From Lingula anatina (lineage: Eukaryota > Brachiopoda > Lingulata > Lingulida > Lingulidae), in assembly GCF_001039355.2 (NCBI RefSeq), contig NW_019775837.1:62001-126000 (forward strand): DNA of 64,000 bases, read 5' to 3'. Under the pieces are notes generated by a model. It was given only the letters and a program-made list of their open reading frames with translations, was not told the origin of the DNA and searched no databases. The translations under genes were made by a program, and so were the position numbers. Below are positions 37,251 to 49,320 of this stretch, in pieces; positions within the stretch are counted from its first letter, which is position 1, and each line of letters opens with the position of its first letter.

Positions 37251-40240
37251 TTACTATTATTTGCTTTGTTTATTTTTATTTATTTTATTTGTTTGATCTT
37301 TTTAAACCCGAGATAGTTTGACAATCTCGTTATATGAAAACTGGCAAGTGGATATTGCAAAAAGAACTTTCCATTTGTTCAGTTTTATGACTGGGTCATG
37401 CCTTGCGTTTTCCAAAGTTATCCATTATAGCAGCCTCATTGTTGTGTTTGAAAGGATGCTAGCTACAAACACATGTTGCTGAAAAATACAACAAAATATT
37501 CCTTGTTGCCCTTTGCCCAAGGGTTTTTGGGAGAGTCAGGTAACAATATGCAGGCGTGGTTTCTGTCCTGAAACAAAATATAAGTTCATATGCGTCTCTG
37601 TTGTTAGACTCGTAACAGAAGTAGAAGGTCAAATATTGATGTTCGTACAATGGAAGACACGCAGTTTGCTTGGATAGCGATCGTGAACAACGCTCCTTGC
37701 GCAGTGACAGTTTATGTATGTTATGGTGATTTCTGTTTGCTCCTGTGTCACACATAGCAAAGGCAAACAATTCAGAAGTGGGCTTTAAAGTGTTATGAGC
37801 CGGTTGTTGTGGAGACGGCCTACATTGCCCCATCTTTTGACTTACCTTCAACGAATATTGACACGAGTATAGGTACATTATATATCTATATGAAGAGATA
37901 AATGGGTTGTGCATTATCTTTGTAAAGAATTGATAGATATATACATAATTGATATAAAGAGAAAGAAAGATATGCATATTATCTACATAAAAAGATAGAT
38001 GGAACATGAAAACAATGTAAAATATTTACGTGTTCGCTTTTAGGTACTAGAAAGATTGTAAGGAGTATATTATTGTCAATAAACAAGATAGATGGATAGA
38101 TATGTGCATTATGTATTTAAGGAAATATAAGGACATTTACTTGTTGAAACAATAGGATAAAAAAGGATTGCCAGGAGTACATTGTTATAAGATATCAAAG
38201 TAAAAGGAAGGTACATTTTAAGAGAGAGGAGGATGGGTAAATGACCCCAAAACCTGTAAGACAGGATTACAGTAATGTGTAAGCCAATATTGAAACCTGA
38301 ATATGACACCAAGATGATTCTGGAGATTATATTAATAACATGTTTTTTTATGAAAAGATGGGTATCTATTTAACGCATATCGAGAATTTTCAGAAGCCAC
38401 GTAGAGAAAAGTTGTGAATGGTGCAGTCAAAGTTGCGGTCTTCACTTGCTAAAATGAGTCGTAATGTTTAACTCTGAATAACGAAACTATAGAACCCACA
38501 GATTCTGTTGATGATGACATGATGAAACACTAAACATTATTCTGTTGTCTAAATCATACTTGATTGCCAGAGAAAAAATACCATTAGTTGCACTTATTGG
38601 CTCCAACAAAGAAAACCACCCATCTGATTTCAAAACTTTCAACCAATATTTCTCTAGTCAGTACTTTCTATAAAAAGAAGAAAAAAGTATAGCGGTTGAC
38701 AATATTTATTGTGGATAAACTGTTTGAGATATCCTAATATAAACCTGTGATAAATCATGGGTTACACTAAGAAGTAAATAGAGATATGTGTAGTAGAATT
38801 CCGAAGAAACAAACGAACGATGTTTATCATAAACTAGGACCTAGGCATTAACGAGTTTTAAAAATAACATAATTTGCACAAATGAAAAATAAGATAAAAT
38901 GTAGCACACACACAGTGTGAATTCATGAAAGGTAAAGTTGATAGATTCTAGAAGGCAAACTTTAGTAAAGTGCCTGTAGCATAAATACACAGCCAGCTCT
39001 CCTAGGCGACAGTTTGTATGTTATTTATACAATCGATCAAAATGACAAAAACTAAAATAAAAAGTTTATGAGAAGAATGGAATAAATGGGATTGCAGTTT
39101 ATCTCTCTCCTAATTTCCCCAATGGATCGATAGAAATTTTGCACTTTTCACCTGGAAAACCGGCTTCCATTTTAAAGAACTGTTGCTGGTACATTGCAAG
39201 GACGGCCATTGGGTGCCTAACAGGTATCGGCAAAATACAGTCGAAAGAAAATGGTATCGATTCAAACCCGGATAACGCGTGCATAATTTATGAAAAGGTG
39301 TAAGAGATCGATTACTATATTAGAGACCCACAAAATGCAAATAAAACTGGCACGTTTAACTAGATATTGAATAATTCACAACATGAACTAATGCTGTTTG
39401 TAATAAGAGTGTGGTAAGAGTAAGGATAAGGCAAGGAAACGACCCATCCTTTATCGTTAATTCAAAGCATATTTTACTTGTCAGACATGAAATAAATTCT
39501 AGTGATTTTTAATTTATTTAAAAATGATTTTTTATCCTTTATCCACTTAATGCTAAAACATGTAGTACAGTGTAATATGTAATAAAAGAACTTATATCAG
39601 AAAGAAGAACAGGTCAGAAGCACAGCGCTGGATTGTAAAACCTCCAGTTTTTCTAAGGCAATGGTTCACTTGTTTCGTGTCATTAGGTCATTATTATTGT
39701 TGTATTATCGATAGAATATACGCTGTGAGATACCTACTTTAAAGCGCTGAATATTTCTCACCCACGTCATAGGTACAAATAGGAGAGTGGCACAGATATG
39801 TTCTACTTCGCTCTTAGTAAAGCGAAACATGCATGAATCAGTTTCGAAATTTGATATTTGTGTCAAATGGGACAAGAAAAAAAAGTGACATAGCGCAATA
39901 GCCTTGTTTTTGTAGATAAATATAGCATTATTTTTCAGCCACGCCGACGGAACAAAATATTGATTCAATAACTGTTGTCACAGCAGAGGAAAAATGGTGT
40001 GATGAAGGATCTATTTCCTGATGTAAATCTGAAATTTCTTTCGGATTTCATTGCTTCTAGATTATAACGACTTATATAACACATGTGGTTAAAAAAGCCA
40101 GTGGTAACATTCTGCGACTTGATCCGACAATACAAACATGTCGCCATGTCCAGCTATGACCAATTCAGTGACCTTCGTTGACCCTATGTCACGTGCCCAT
40201 ATTGCACGTGCTGTCCTGTTCTCTACCAGGGTGACAGATT
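37251..40240. other. Intergenic region, nothing recognised
   Basis: The longest frame (182 codons, minus, 37459-38007) has no recognisable domain and looks like chance. The rest is AT-rich, with repeated short AGATAGAT and TATATA motifs. Confidence 0.5.
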
Positions 40241-40245
40241 TTATA

Positions 40246-40413
40246 CAGGGGCGGATCCAGAGATATTTTCTGACAGTCTTCCAAATAATCTTTGTTAATT
40301 CGTCCTCAATTTTTGACCGTCTTCCGACAGAAAATATTAGATACCCGTCAATGTAAACTTAAAAATCTGACCGTCTTACGGAAGACCCAGAAGACGGCCT
40401 AAATCCACCCCTG
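40246..40413. mobile_element. Short MITE-like element, copy 1
   Basis: A 168-bp element bounded by CAGGGGCGGATC and the complement of CAGGGGTGGATT, flanked on each side by TTATA (40241-40245 and 40414-40418). Inside are repeated GACCGTCTTCCG-type motifs. A second copy in the opposite orientation is at 42080-42248. The ends resemble those of hAT-like non-autonomous elements, but the 5-bp direct repeat is shorter than the usual 8 bp, so the superfamily is uncertain. Confidence 0.75.
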
Positions 40414-40418
40414 TTATA

Positions 40419-42079
40419 GGCACATTTTCTACATTTCCAGAGAACCAAATGACCGTGTATTTATCTAAATACATATCTGTGAATATCTTGTGAAAAATCA
40501 ATCTGTGACTCTGCTAGAGGGTAGTACTTTCCTTGTTTGTGATTTCATCATAGTGACTCAATGTTCACATTTGATCATCAAGGTTGCGCCACTCCCTTTA
40601 TAAAACAAAATGATTATAGCACACTACAGTCACGTTATGCAAACATTTAGCATGAGTAGCAGAAATAGAAACGACTATTTATAGTAAAACAGTGGATTTA
40701 TAGAAATGATAAGCGCAAATACAGATGCCTGAAATTCGCGTCAACCCATGGGTTGCCGTTTCTTTGTTTGAGATAGAGTAAGAGACGGAAAGAGGGAGAG
40801 AATAAACCAGAAAAAAAAAAGTTTTATAACAAGTCTGGTTAACATTCACAATGCTGTGTAATACAATATAAAACTTCTATCACATATTCCACTTAAACTG
40901 CTTAAACTTTTGTGACCTCTCCTTTCAAAGGCTCCTATGTCAGCAAGACATGAAGTAAACATAGAAAATCCACTGTGTCTACACCAAGGAATTCAAATCT
41001 GAAATCAACAAATGCGGTATCCACGACAACAGTAAACTCGGAAATCGAATATTTTACCAGCGTGATGAAGCGGAAACTCAAGTATGAAGACTTCAAGAAA
41101 AAAAGAAAGGTTTGACCAATCACAATGCCGCATTAAGGGCAAGCTGAAAATAGATCTCAAGTGCCCTACGGGGCATTGGCTAAATACAGTGTACATTTCA
41201 TCACGATTTGCTTGCACAGACTTGATCGATAAGATTTTCATCAATGTCGATTCTACCTTAAGTAAATACCAGGCTGAATGGAGATATATTCGACTTTATT
41301 ATTTCTTTTCTTTTCTTTCATTTCTTTTGAAGGGGAGATGATGGTTTGTTTTAGTCATTATCTTCGCCATGATTTTGGTGAATGTCGAACTATTTTACTA
41401 TTAAACGGTTATATTGTTGCGTCCTCTCCAGGCCAGATTTTCGATTAAGTTGTATAATGGTCTTCAGTTAAACCACATTCCAGGCTATATTGTGTTAAGT
41501 TATAGACGAGATATAATAAGATCCAGCTTCTACATTCTTAATATACACATATACAGTTGTGTGTATTGTTAACGGTGGCGTTAGCAATAGCAGGACGGGA
41601 ACAACTGACAACAGACAACTGGTATGAAACTGATACAGACACGGTTGCGTAGTGTTGAGAGCAACGCTTTCTTGCATCATCACAACGTTTTTCAAACAAC
41701 TGAAGAACGCCTTTTCATAAAGGTGAATCGGTTGTGCATAGTTAATACACAAAATATTTAACGACCAAACCACAACCCCTTTAACTTCTGGCCAACTTCT
41801 AGGTATAGGTTTTGCTTGGCATTTACATAAAGACGTTTGGTAACGTTTTTAGATGCAGGAGTTTTGTGAAACGTCTTATAGATGCTATTCTAACGTTTTC
41901 TATATAAGAAGACGTCAAAGAAGTCTTCGTTACCAAGATCGGTGACAGACTGGGAAGTGCCGGCGTGGTTGTTGCGACGGTTGTGATCGACAAAATGCTT
42001 TATAGCAACTCGTCGCATTCGCTTTCGAACTCCTATTTACATGAATACACAAAAAGTGTTAAAAATATCAATACCCCCA
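40419..42079. other. Intergenic region, nothing recognised
   Basis: Between the two MITE copies there are only short frames without domain or composition signals. Confidence 0.5.
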
Positions 42080-42248
42080 CAGGGGCGGATTGAGGCCGTC
42101 TTCTGGGTCTTCCGGAAGACGGTCAGATTTTCAAGTTTACATTGACGGATATTTAATTTTTTCTGTCGGAAGACAGTCAAAAAATGGAGGATGGATCAAC
42201 AAAGATAATTTGGAAGACTGTCAGAAAATGTCTCTGGATCCGCCCCTG
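42080..42248. mobile_element. Short MITE-like element, copy 2 (inverted relative to copy 1)
   Basis: A 169-bp element starting CAGGGGCGGATT and ending ATCCGCCCCTG, flanked by CCCCA on both sides. Its sequence is the reverse complement of copy 1 with scattered differences. Two independent sites with different 5-bp duplications show genuine transposition. Confidence 0.75.
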
Positions 42249-42751
42249 CCCCACCACCCCCACCCACTTGCAACTGTTACATGTAAAAACTGGTAATTGA
42301 ATTAGAATATTACTAAGCAAACAATCCTTTACTTCCTAAATAAATCAGGATATTAAAATACCATTTTTGTTTGAATAGATTTTAGGGTGCTTCCATGAAA
42401 AATGAAATGTGTAAAAAGAAAAAAAAACACAATGAATTTTGTATAAAGTTTGTATCATGCATTTATTTTTTTTTAGTTCCTTGACTGTATAACTCAGCGC
42501 TTCATAGTAACGTCATACAGAGCGTATATAAAAATTCATACCCTTGTTAAGAGTTTTTACATAAGGCATATTGTTAAACCAATAAATATAAAAAATTAAT
42601 AGGTATTCATGCTACTGCCCTGTTCAATTACTCAGCACCTCATAGTCTCCAATTGCAATAACAATATATCTTTTTTTCAAAATTTTAAAATTACATAAAT
42701 TACACAAAAAATCCATTGGCACATTTTCATTCATTTAGACCACCATTTCAT

Positions 42752-42773
42752 ATCTCGAGATTCACCGCGAGAT
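42752..42773 (-). promoter_or_regulatory. Conserved 3' UTR hairpin, gene 3
   Basis: On the minus strand ATCTCG and CGAGAT enclose the 10-nt loop CGGTGAATCT, and GCCGATGACA precedes the stem. This matches genes 1 and 2. Confidence 0.55.
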
Positions 42774-43198
42774 TGTCATCGGCAAGATCAGTGAAGCGCC
42801 ATATTTGTTTTAGTTGCGACATTTATTGATGTCTGGGCTGCAAAAGAGCACATGGCTTTTTTAAAGCAAGCTTGTGCGACAAGCAGGAGAACCAACTGGG
42901 TTAATCGGACTTGTCTCAAACAGCGGACACAATTGCAGTCAGCAACATTGCCATAAATACAGTATTATATTGATATAAACATTATGCTATTGTCATATGT
43001 GTATATACATTTAATAATAGAAAACCGCTCATCTAGTATTGCTATTACATATGTGTCATAGGAGATATCACAGATTGACAGTTGCCGTATTGCATTCAGC
43101 ATAGTGGAGAAAAGAGATCGGTCCCAGGGGACATTTTTCCAAATGTAAGTTATATTATGCTGTCTTTTCCGTCACAGTTTGAGCAAATAAGCGGTGTA

Positions 43199-43200
<2 letters not shown>

Positions 43201-43267
<67 letters not shown>
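43201..43267. repeat. (AT)n microsatellite inside gene 3 3' UTR
   Basis: A 67-bp AT run sits where gene 1 has only CCTATGTATCTTACACCGC, with the same words on either side. It is therefore a local expansion in gene 3. Confidence 0.9.
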
Positions 43268-43269
<2 letters not shown>

Positions 43270-43369
43270 TAATGCCATTAACCTGGGTGACCAGCGATGA
43301 AATTTCGAAATCAACTCGAAAGTAATGTCCATTCGCCCACGTTAATGGCACTGTGAGTAGGGTCGTATT

Positions 43370-44258
43370 TTATCCGTGAACCAAGAAAGCGAAGAGAGCC
43401 AAAAAGAAGCATGCCATGCTAACTGTAAATTGTGGAACGCCATTATGACCGTACATGGAAGCAGTCGTCGTTTCAGCTGTGGTGTTTGATGAGGAGGTAG
43501 AACTGGATGATGAAGACGCTGCCGTTGATGTAGCTGCTGCTGCACTCACTGTAACGGTTGAACCTGCTGCTGATGCCGCTCCAGATGATGCAGTTGCTGC
43601 CGCTCCTGATGATGTGGCTGCTGCAGCCGTACCAGAGGACGACGCTGCGACGGATGAGGCACCTGCTCCAGCAGAAGAGGAGGCACTTGCTCCAGCAGAG
43701 GACGAGGCACCAGCTCCAGCAGAAGATGAGGCACTTGCTCCAGCGGAGGATGAGGCACCTGCTCCAGCAGAGGACGAGGCACCTGCTGACGCCGTGTTTG
43801 ATGTAGAGCTTTGTGAGTTTGCAGAATGCAGAACTAAAAGGAAAAAAAGACAATGGTTCATGTGTGAAGATAAGGCTGTTGAAGCCCTGAAAATGAGATT
43901 CTCATTTTAATAATGTCCCTTTCGATAACATCGTGAAAACAGTCGTTAAGTCTTAAGCAAGTAGATACCTAACTTGTCTTTTTAAATTTGCGTGCTACTG
44001 CATATTTTAAGTATTTATAATATTTCGACGTTACCAAGTAAATTCTACATCTAGCGCTTTCTGCTTTAGGTATATCTGTCGCACCAGATAACTTTTAAGA
44101 CTGTGTAGACTTCAAGTAGCTTTTAAACCCACTAGGCTACTACACACAAACGTACACCTAACTTTAATCAATTAACTATTTAACTTAAAAAGAATAAAAT
44201 AAAAATGTAACTTACCGAAAGCAACAATAAGTAAGTTAATAAGCAATGTAAACTTCAT
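43370..44258 (-). CDS. Ala/Ser/Gly-repeat, GPI-anchor-type secreted protein, gene 3 (two exons)
   Basis: Minus-strand exons 44258-44216 (43 nt) and 43833-43370 encode 168 residues. The signal peptide MKFTLLINLLIVAFVLHSANS leads into QSSTSNTASAG, then about seven ASSSAG units with AG/AS spacers. An Ala/Ser/Thr/Val segment and the sequon Asn-Thr-Thr in SSNTTAETTTASMYGHNG follow. The tail FTVSMACFFLALFAFLVHG differs from gene 1 by one residue. Near-identity of both ends with gene 1, but a repeat array roughly a quarter as long, shows that the ends are constrained and the array length is free. The role is inferred as for gene 1. The upstream half of its intron, exon 1 and promoter recur at 49995-50250 in the right copy of duplication B. 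Confidence 0.85.
43640..43790 (-). repeat. In-frame ASSSAG minisatellite of gene 3
   Basis: About seven units with 24-bp periodicity, the coding equivalent of the gene 1 array. Its reverse strand is also open (acidic EDEAPAPAE-type frame) because the codons lack complementary stops. Confidence 0.85.
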
Positions 44259-44347
44259 TTTTCTTTCGTATAAGTCTTAATTAAGTAACGTGATAATACA
44301 GTTCCTCTGGTCTCGTAAGATCCCTCTGCTAAAATGTACGTGCGGTT

Positions 44348-44358
44348 CCTTTTTTAAG
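44348..44358 (-). promoter_or_regulatory. TATA-like core promoter of Ala/Ser gene 3
   Basis: CTTAAAAAAGG on the minus strand, about 90 bp upstream of the ATG, preceded by an ACGTGGAA motif. The gene 1 promoter has CACGTGAAA then TTTAAAAAAGG at similar spacing. Confidence 0.5.
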
Positions 44359-46746
44359 TTATAAGTTCCACGTTTTCTTAGGATTCTGTGTCTCAAAGAT
44401 GACAACGATTACGAAGCGAGATTGCAAATGTTGTATAGCTCGTTCAGTGACTGGCGTGTGCTTTTATGGCGAGCAATATGTTTATTTAGTTACCTCATGT
44501 TGCATCTTGGAGACTCCATGGCTACTTTTTTAGTGGCGACAACTTCGAAATTTTGAATCATCCTCTTTCGGGGCCATACTAGCAAAATGCAGCGTCCCCT
44601 ATCATGCATACGTTTTTCCTATGCGCACGCTTTATATGCTTTGTATTCTGTGCGGCCATTGCGGAGTATAACGGCCATTTCGAGATTACGTAATGCTTAC
44701 TGTGGCAGGCGAAATGAGGCGTAGTTCTGTTATGATTATATTTGGATGTTGGTAGGGAAGGGGTAAAACTCTGCCAAGCAAGTATTTTATATGTATCCCT
44801 AAAATAGGAATCACTTTGACTTAAGTTTACCATAAAAATAAATAAATTAATTATTTAAAAAATTAAATAAAATAAAGAGAGAGAGAAGATACTTTTATCA
44901 GTAAACGCAACTGTTTTTTCCTCAGGGGCGGGTGAGGTTTTCAACTTTTAGCAGTTTACTCTCAGTACATCCTGTTTCAGAGAAAAGAAAAAGCTGGGCT
45001 CTCAGCGCCTTAACTCAGGACCAGGTTACCGGCTGCAATAAGAGTAGAAAAATGATATTAATATATTGACATGATTTTACAACTGTCTTTTTAAGTCATG
45101 TCCTGACAAAGCTCGTCATTACAAATATTGTGTCAAGCAATAAATGTCGAATTATTGGTGCGAAATACTCCATTTAATCGGAATTTTTGTACATTCCCCT
45201 TAATACCGAACCCTTAATCCCGTCTTCACTTTTTCATGAGTTGCAAAATCTTGAGTTCTCTGGATCAATATTAAATTTTGTTATGGTCAATTGAATATTA
45301 TTGCCATCTGTATTTTAGTCTGGATTTCCAATGTTTGTTCTTTTCTTTTCTTTTCGTATGTGCAACTAAATCAGTGTTGCAAATCAAACACTAGTCAACA
45401 GATGCGCAGCAATCTTAAATCAATATCATTTTTATATTCCAAACTTTCCCCCAATAGGTCCTTAAGATGAAGGCTGTTTTTAACAACAGCGTGTGAAGAA
45501 ATACGTTTGTTTTTATCTTTATCGTTCTTATTTTTCATCGTAAAATAACTTATGGAATTTTTATAGAAAGTTTGGCACAAAACAAATCGTAGTCATCAAG
45601 TAGTTTAACTTTTTGTCATTTATATAATATTAGCCTCAATTTAGAATCTAACCTTCTCATCAAGTTTGTAAAAGTGAACAAGCATCGTAAACTAAAGAAT
45701 GTAATTACTTTCTTGTCACTCATTGTTAATTTGTCAGATTTGTTTCAGCTTCATAGGGGGTAAGGGGAACTTTCGAAAAGTTTCGCGGTGGCCAGCAGAC
45801 TTTGATTCCCGATCACCCTCACTTTAACACTTTGTCCACTCTTCTGTCGGTCTGCACTGAATAAACCTATTATATCCAATGTGAGTAAATAAAGTGATTT
45901 CAGACGGTATTGTGAATGAAAACAGAGAAAGGGTCAACCATTCTGTAATAAAGTGCACACGGCAAGGTTTACCGCACGGCTTGTGTATAATGTGAATAGA
46001 TTTTCGGTATTATATAGGCTAAGTGCTGTTCAGGCCACGCCCTATGTTTATCTAATACATTTTATAACTTCAAAGTATAACTTGAAGATTGTCCTTAATT
46101 ATAACTATTTCTACAAAAATGGCTGAGATTCGAATGCATTTTAAAGGTTAATTAACAATGTTGTTGAAAACATGGAAAAACTCAGAGCACGAGTATACCC
46201 AGTACTGTTATAGAAAGTCGTTACTCTAAAACATAAATAAATCCATTTTGATATTATATCTTTTTTTATTAAAGCCTAGACCCAATTCTCATACTTAGAT
46301 AGATCTAGCAGGATCGACCCATCTTCGAGGGAATTCTCGGTAAATTGCACTCGGCTTAAGCGGCTCTGATGTCTAGACTTACACATATATAAATATAAAT
46401 ATAAGTGCACCGTCCCCTATGTTCAATTATATGTAGTGACAATGTACTTAAACTATCACTAAACAATATATATACCGACATTTTTGAAATAGACATACTT
46501 GTTCTTTCTAGAATCTCTAACTCCTTTTACTATTTTAGGTTTAATTTACGACATTTGCTGCACTTTTTACATTACTTATTCTTTGTGTAAACAGCAATGA
46601 CAAGAATGTTAAACGCGGTTTTAAGAGATTGAATTACTAGCATTTAAATGAATAGAATGATCATTATTCAAGAATCTTAATTTATCTAGTAGGTATATGT
46701 AATACGAGTGACGTGTGTTTGTTAAGTATTACTAAGTAAATATATA

Positions 46747-46873
46747 TAGGATTATATTTAACATCTGTAAAGTAGATCTTCAGAGATGCATCAGCAATAA
46801 TACTTATACATAGGATAATATTTAACATCTGTACAGTAGATCTTCAGAGATGCATCAGCAATAATACCTTTAT
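46747..46873. repeat. Two tandem copies of a 64-bp unit
   Basis: Units at 46747-46810 and 46811-46873 share the core CAGAGATGCATCAGCAATAA and differ at few bases. Both are also present in the allelic copy near 52628-52752. Confidence 0.8.
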
Positions 46874-47671
46874 CTTCCTTATAATCTATACGGTGAATTG
46901 ACATGAATCCTTGAAGTATTACTAATGACGGGTTCTTATGGGTAACTGTTGGATGGTACACCCCTGTACCCCTGTGAGCAAACTGAAGTTAATTCATCAA
47001 ACACATAGTAGACGGGAATTCAAGTAAAGCAAACTATTTAAATGGGATGTTGAAAGACGCAGAAAGAGGAAAGTGCTTCTCTGACACACGACACTCGAAA
47101 TAGGGGTGTGTTGCAGTTAGGGTCACTTAAGCATCATATTTAGACTTTTTTAAAACCAACACAATTCTGTCTGGAATATATTGGATCGAAAATATCCAAA
47201 GGTATCGGACTTTAAATTCTATTAAATAAAAAAAGTCTTAATTTAGTTGAATGAAATTGTCTCCTGTGCTACTTAATGGTCAGCCTCTGCCATGTATAAG
47301 TTTAGAATTTAATAACAATTAAGTACATTTGTTCGGAGACAATAACAATTTAAATCATATAGAAACCATACAGTCGTCATATCACTAACCTCAACATATA
47401 TCAAGTACACAATTGCCTTCGGATGTTTATTTTGCGTTGCCATGGCGACTATTATTCATACCTGAAGTACGTAATGATTGGAACGGGCACTGGACATTAT
47501 ATAATAGGTCCTTTCATAACACAGTGGTCAAGTTAGGTGTGTTTAATATATCGTGTGCTATAATAACATTGACGGTCGGGTCCACTTGATTCGGGTCCAC
47601 AAGAATGTATACATGTGTCGGTGCAATGTACTCCCTGCATCATTAAGGAAGGGCATCGAATTCGGAAGAAT

Positions 47672-49320
47672 TGATAAGCAATAAATTATTTTATGTTTGC
47701 CCATTATAGTGGCCATGCGTATGTTTTATTTCCAACTTAAGGAAAGGATTGGCTCAAGTAAATTTTCCGGCTTGAAATGCTTCTGCATAGGCCCTACCCC
47801 TGAACATACAGATCCTGAATTTAGAAGAATTAAGCACTGCACTCAAAGGACTGTCACAGATTAGACAGTGAGGCCAAAAGGTACACAAATAATATTAATA
47901 CAAGGAAAAAGAGGATAGTGGAAAAGATGGCTCAAAGTTTTTTTCGTATTTAAAGCTGTTATTAAACGAATATAAAAACATGATATAGTAAAACAAACAC
48001 GGACGAAAATTTAAGACATTTCAATTAAATTCAATAATACGAGCCTAGAATCAGTGTAACTAACTGAGATTGTCTAATAAATAATTTATAACCAGTCGAT
48101 AGGTATAACAAACTGACCTTTTGGGTTAGTATACGCGAGGCATTGCATGGTATAGATGATCAATAACAGATACAATGTGCCTTACATAAAAAGGGAGATG
48201 TCCGCAAATACGAGAAAAGGTGAACTTGTCTTTAAATAAATAAATAATTAATTACATGCGTTGAAAGTTTTATACGTATATTGACGAATGCCCCTTATCA
48301 TTTGAACGAATTATATTGATTGAAAGGAGTATTACAGGCACGTGACAAGATGAGCTAATCTTTCATAACGAAAGCATGCGGTGGTCTATTAAATTAATGA
48401 AATAAGCTAACTCTTATTGGATACAACATATATAGAGATTTTTCAAAATTAATGTAGTCGATAACAAATTCACTAAATTGTATCTTTGGCTATTTCACAT
48501 ATAGTATTATATCAGGCCCGTAGCCAGGGGGGGGGGGGGGGGGGTTGGGGGGTTTGAAAGAACCCCCCTTTTTGCTGGAAAAAGGTCCACTCTGGGTAAA
48601 ATTTGACCTAGGTACATGGGGATTATATGGTAAAAGGTCCACTTTTTCAGAAAAAGAACCACCCCCTTTGAAATTGCTGGCTACGGGCCTGTATATACAA
48701 CCCAATATTTATCCCTATATTAAAAAAATAGATATTTCTATAGAACAATTTCAAAGCTTAATTTAGTCCCCTGAAATCTCCCCGCTCAAAATAAAAATCC
48801 CTGTACATTTTATAATCCAATAAAATGTTGGGTTCTTAGAAGAGAATTGAACATTTAATACATGTAGCCTATAAACTTATTGTTCTTCTCTCGTTTTAAA
48901 AGACACATAAAGGCTCGGGGGGGGGGGGGGGGGGGGGGAGGGGGGTATAAGTTTTTTTAAAGTCAAAATTGGTCCATCAAAACCTAGATGACAAAGAATG
49001 ATCGCCAGTGTCTCCCTTTAGCATGCGTTTTCGTCACGAGTAAAGTATTTTTCAACTAACAGGCCATCCGGGCCACCAGGGTACGAATATCTACTGGCAC
49101 GAACCAAAAATCATTGGCCCAAGCCCAATTTTCAAAAAGACAGAAAAAAAATTACTTAAATTAACACGCTGAGATTAAAAAGCCTTTCCATTACAAATAA
49201 GAACAAAAATGTGGTTTTCAAAGGTTATTGAAAATTTCATTATTTAGCTTGAGAATTTATAAAAAATGAAGTACATATTACAGATGAAAAAAAATCCACT
49301 GACATGGCCCACACTGGCCC
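47672..49320. other. Left-copy-specific segment of duplication B
   Basis: About 1.65 kb that has no counterpart in the right copy, which instead has 53555-54424. It contains a MITE-like element (48513-48691), a second poly-G run near 48917-48945, and no recognisable gene. Confidence 0.65.
48513..48691. mobile_element. MITE-like element with CAGGCCCGTAGCCAG ends
   Basis: 179 bp bounded by CAGGCCCGTAGCCAG and its exact complement CTGGCTACGGGCCTG, with TATAT on both sides. The body contains a poly-G run and repeated AAAAGGTCCACT words and no frame for a transposase. Terminal words of this kind are common in non-autonomous hAT-like elements. The target duplication is short and AT-only, hence uncertain. 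Confidence 0.75.

Larger units (their letters stand above)
42462..43369 (-). other. 3' UTR of Ala/Ser gene 3
   Basis: This stretch is homologous in inverted orientation to 29206-30312 downstream of gene 1, from the stop codon to AATAAA (minus strand, 42467-42462). Examples are the shared CCCCTGGGACCGATCTC block and the ATTGTGTCCGCTGTTTGAG block. An AT microsatellite has expanded inside it. Confidence 0.65.
44113..47671. repeat. Large direct duplication B, left copy, part 1 (probable allele)
   Basis: Matches 49995-53554 with few substitutions. It includes the upstream part of the gene 3 intron, exon 1, the promoter and about 3.3 kb of upstream DNA in which I recognise no gene. A 64-bp direct repeat lies at 46747-46873. 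Confidence 0.85.

Noticed and set aside
37459-38007. Minus-strand 182-codon frame
   Set aside because: Composition is typical of translated AT-rich intergenic DNA. No domain, repeat, signal or splice context was found.
43082-43332. Frames containing long Tyr-Ile repeats on both strands
   Set aside because: Direct translation of the AT microsatellite in the gene 3 3' UTR.
43455-43910. Plus-strand acidic frame over gene 3
   Set aside because: Same antisense artefact as in genes 1 and 2.
48490-48766. Frames rich in Pro/Gly over 48.5-48.77 kb
   Set aside because: Translation of a MITE with a poly-G tract. The terminal inverted repeats explain the sequence.
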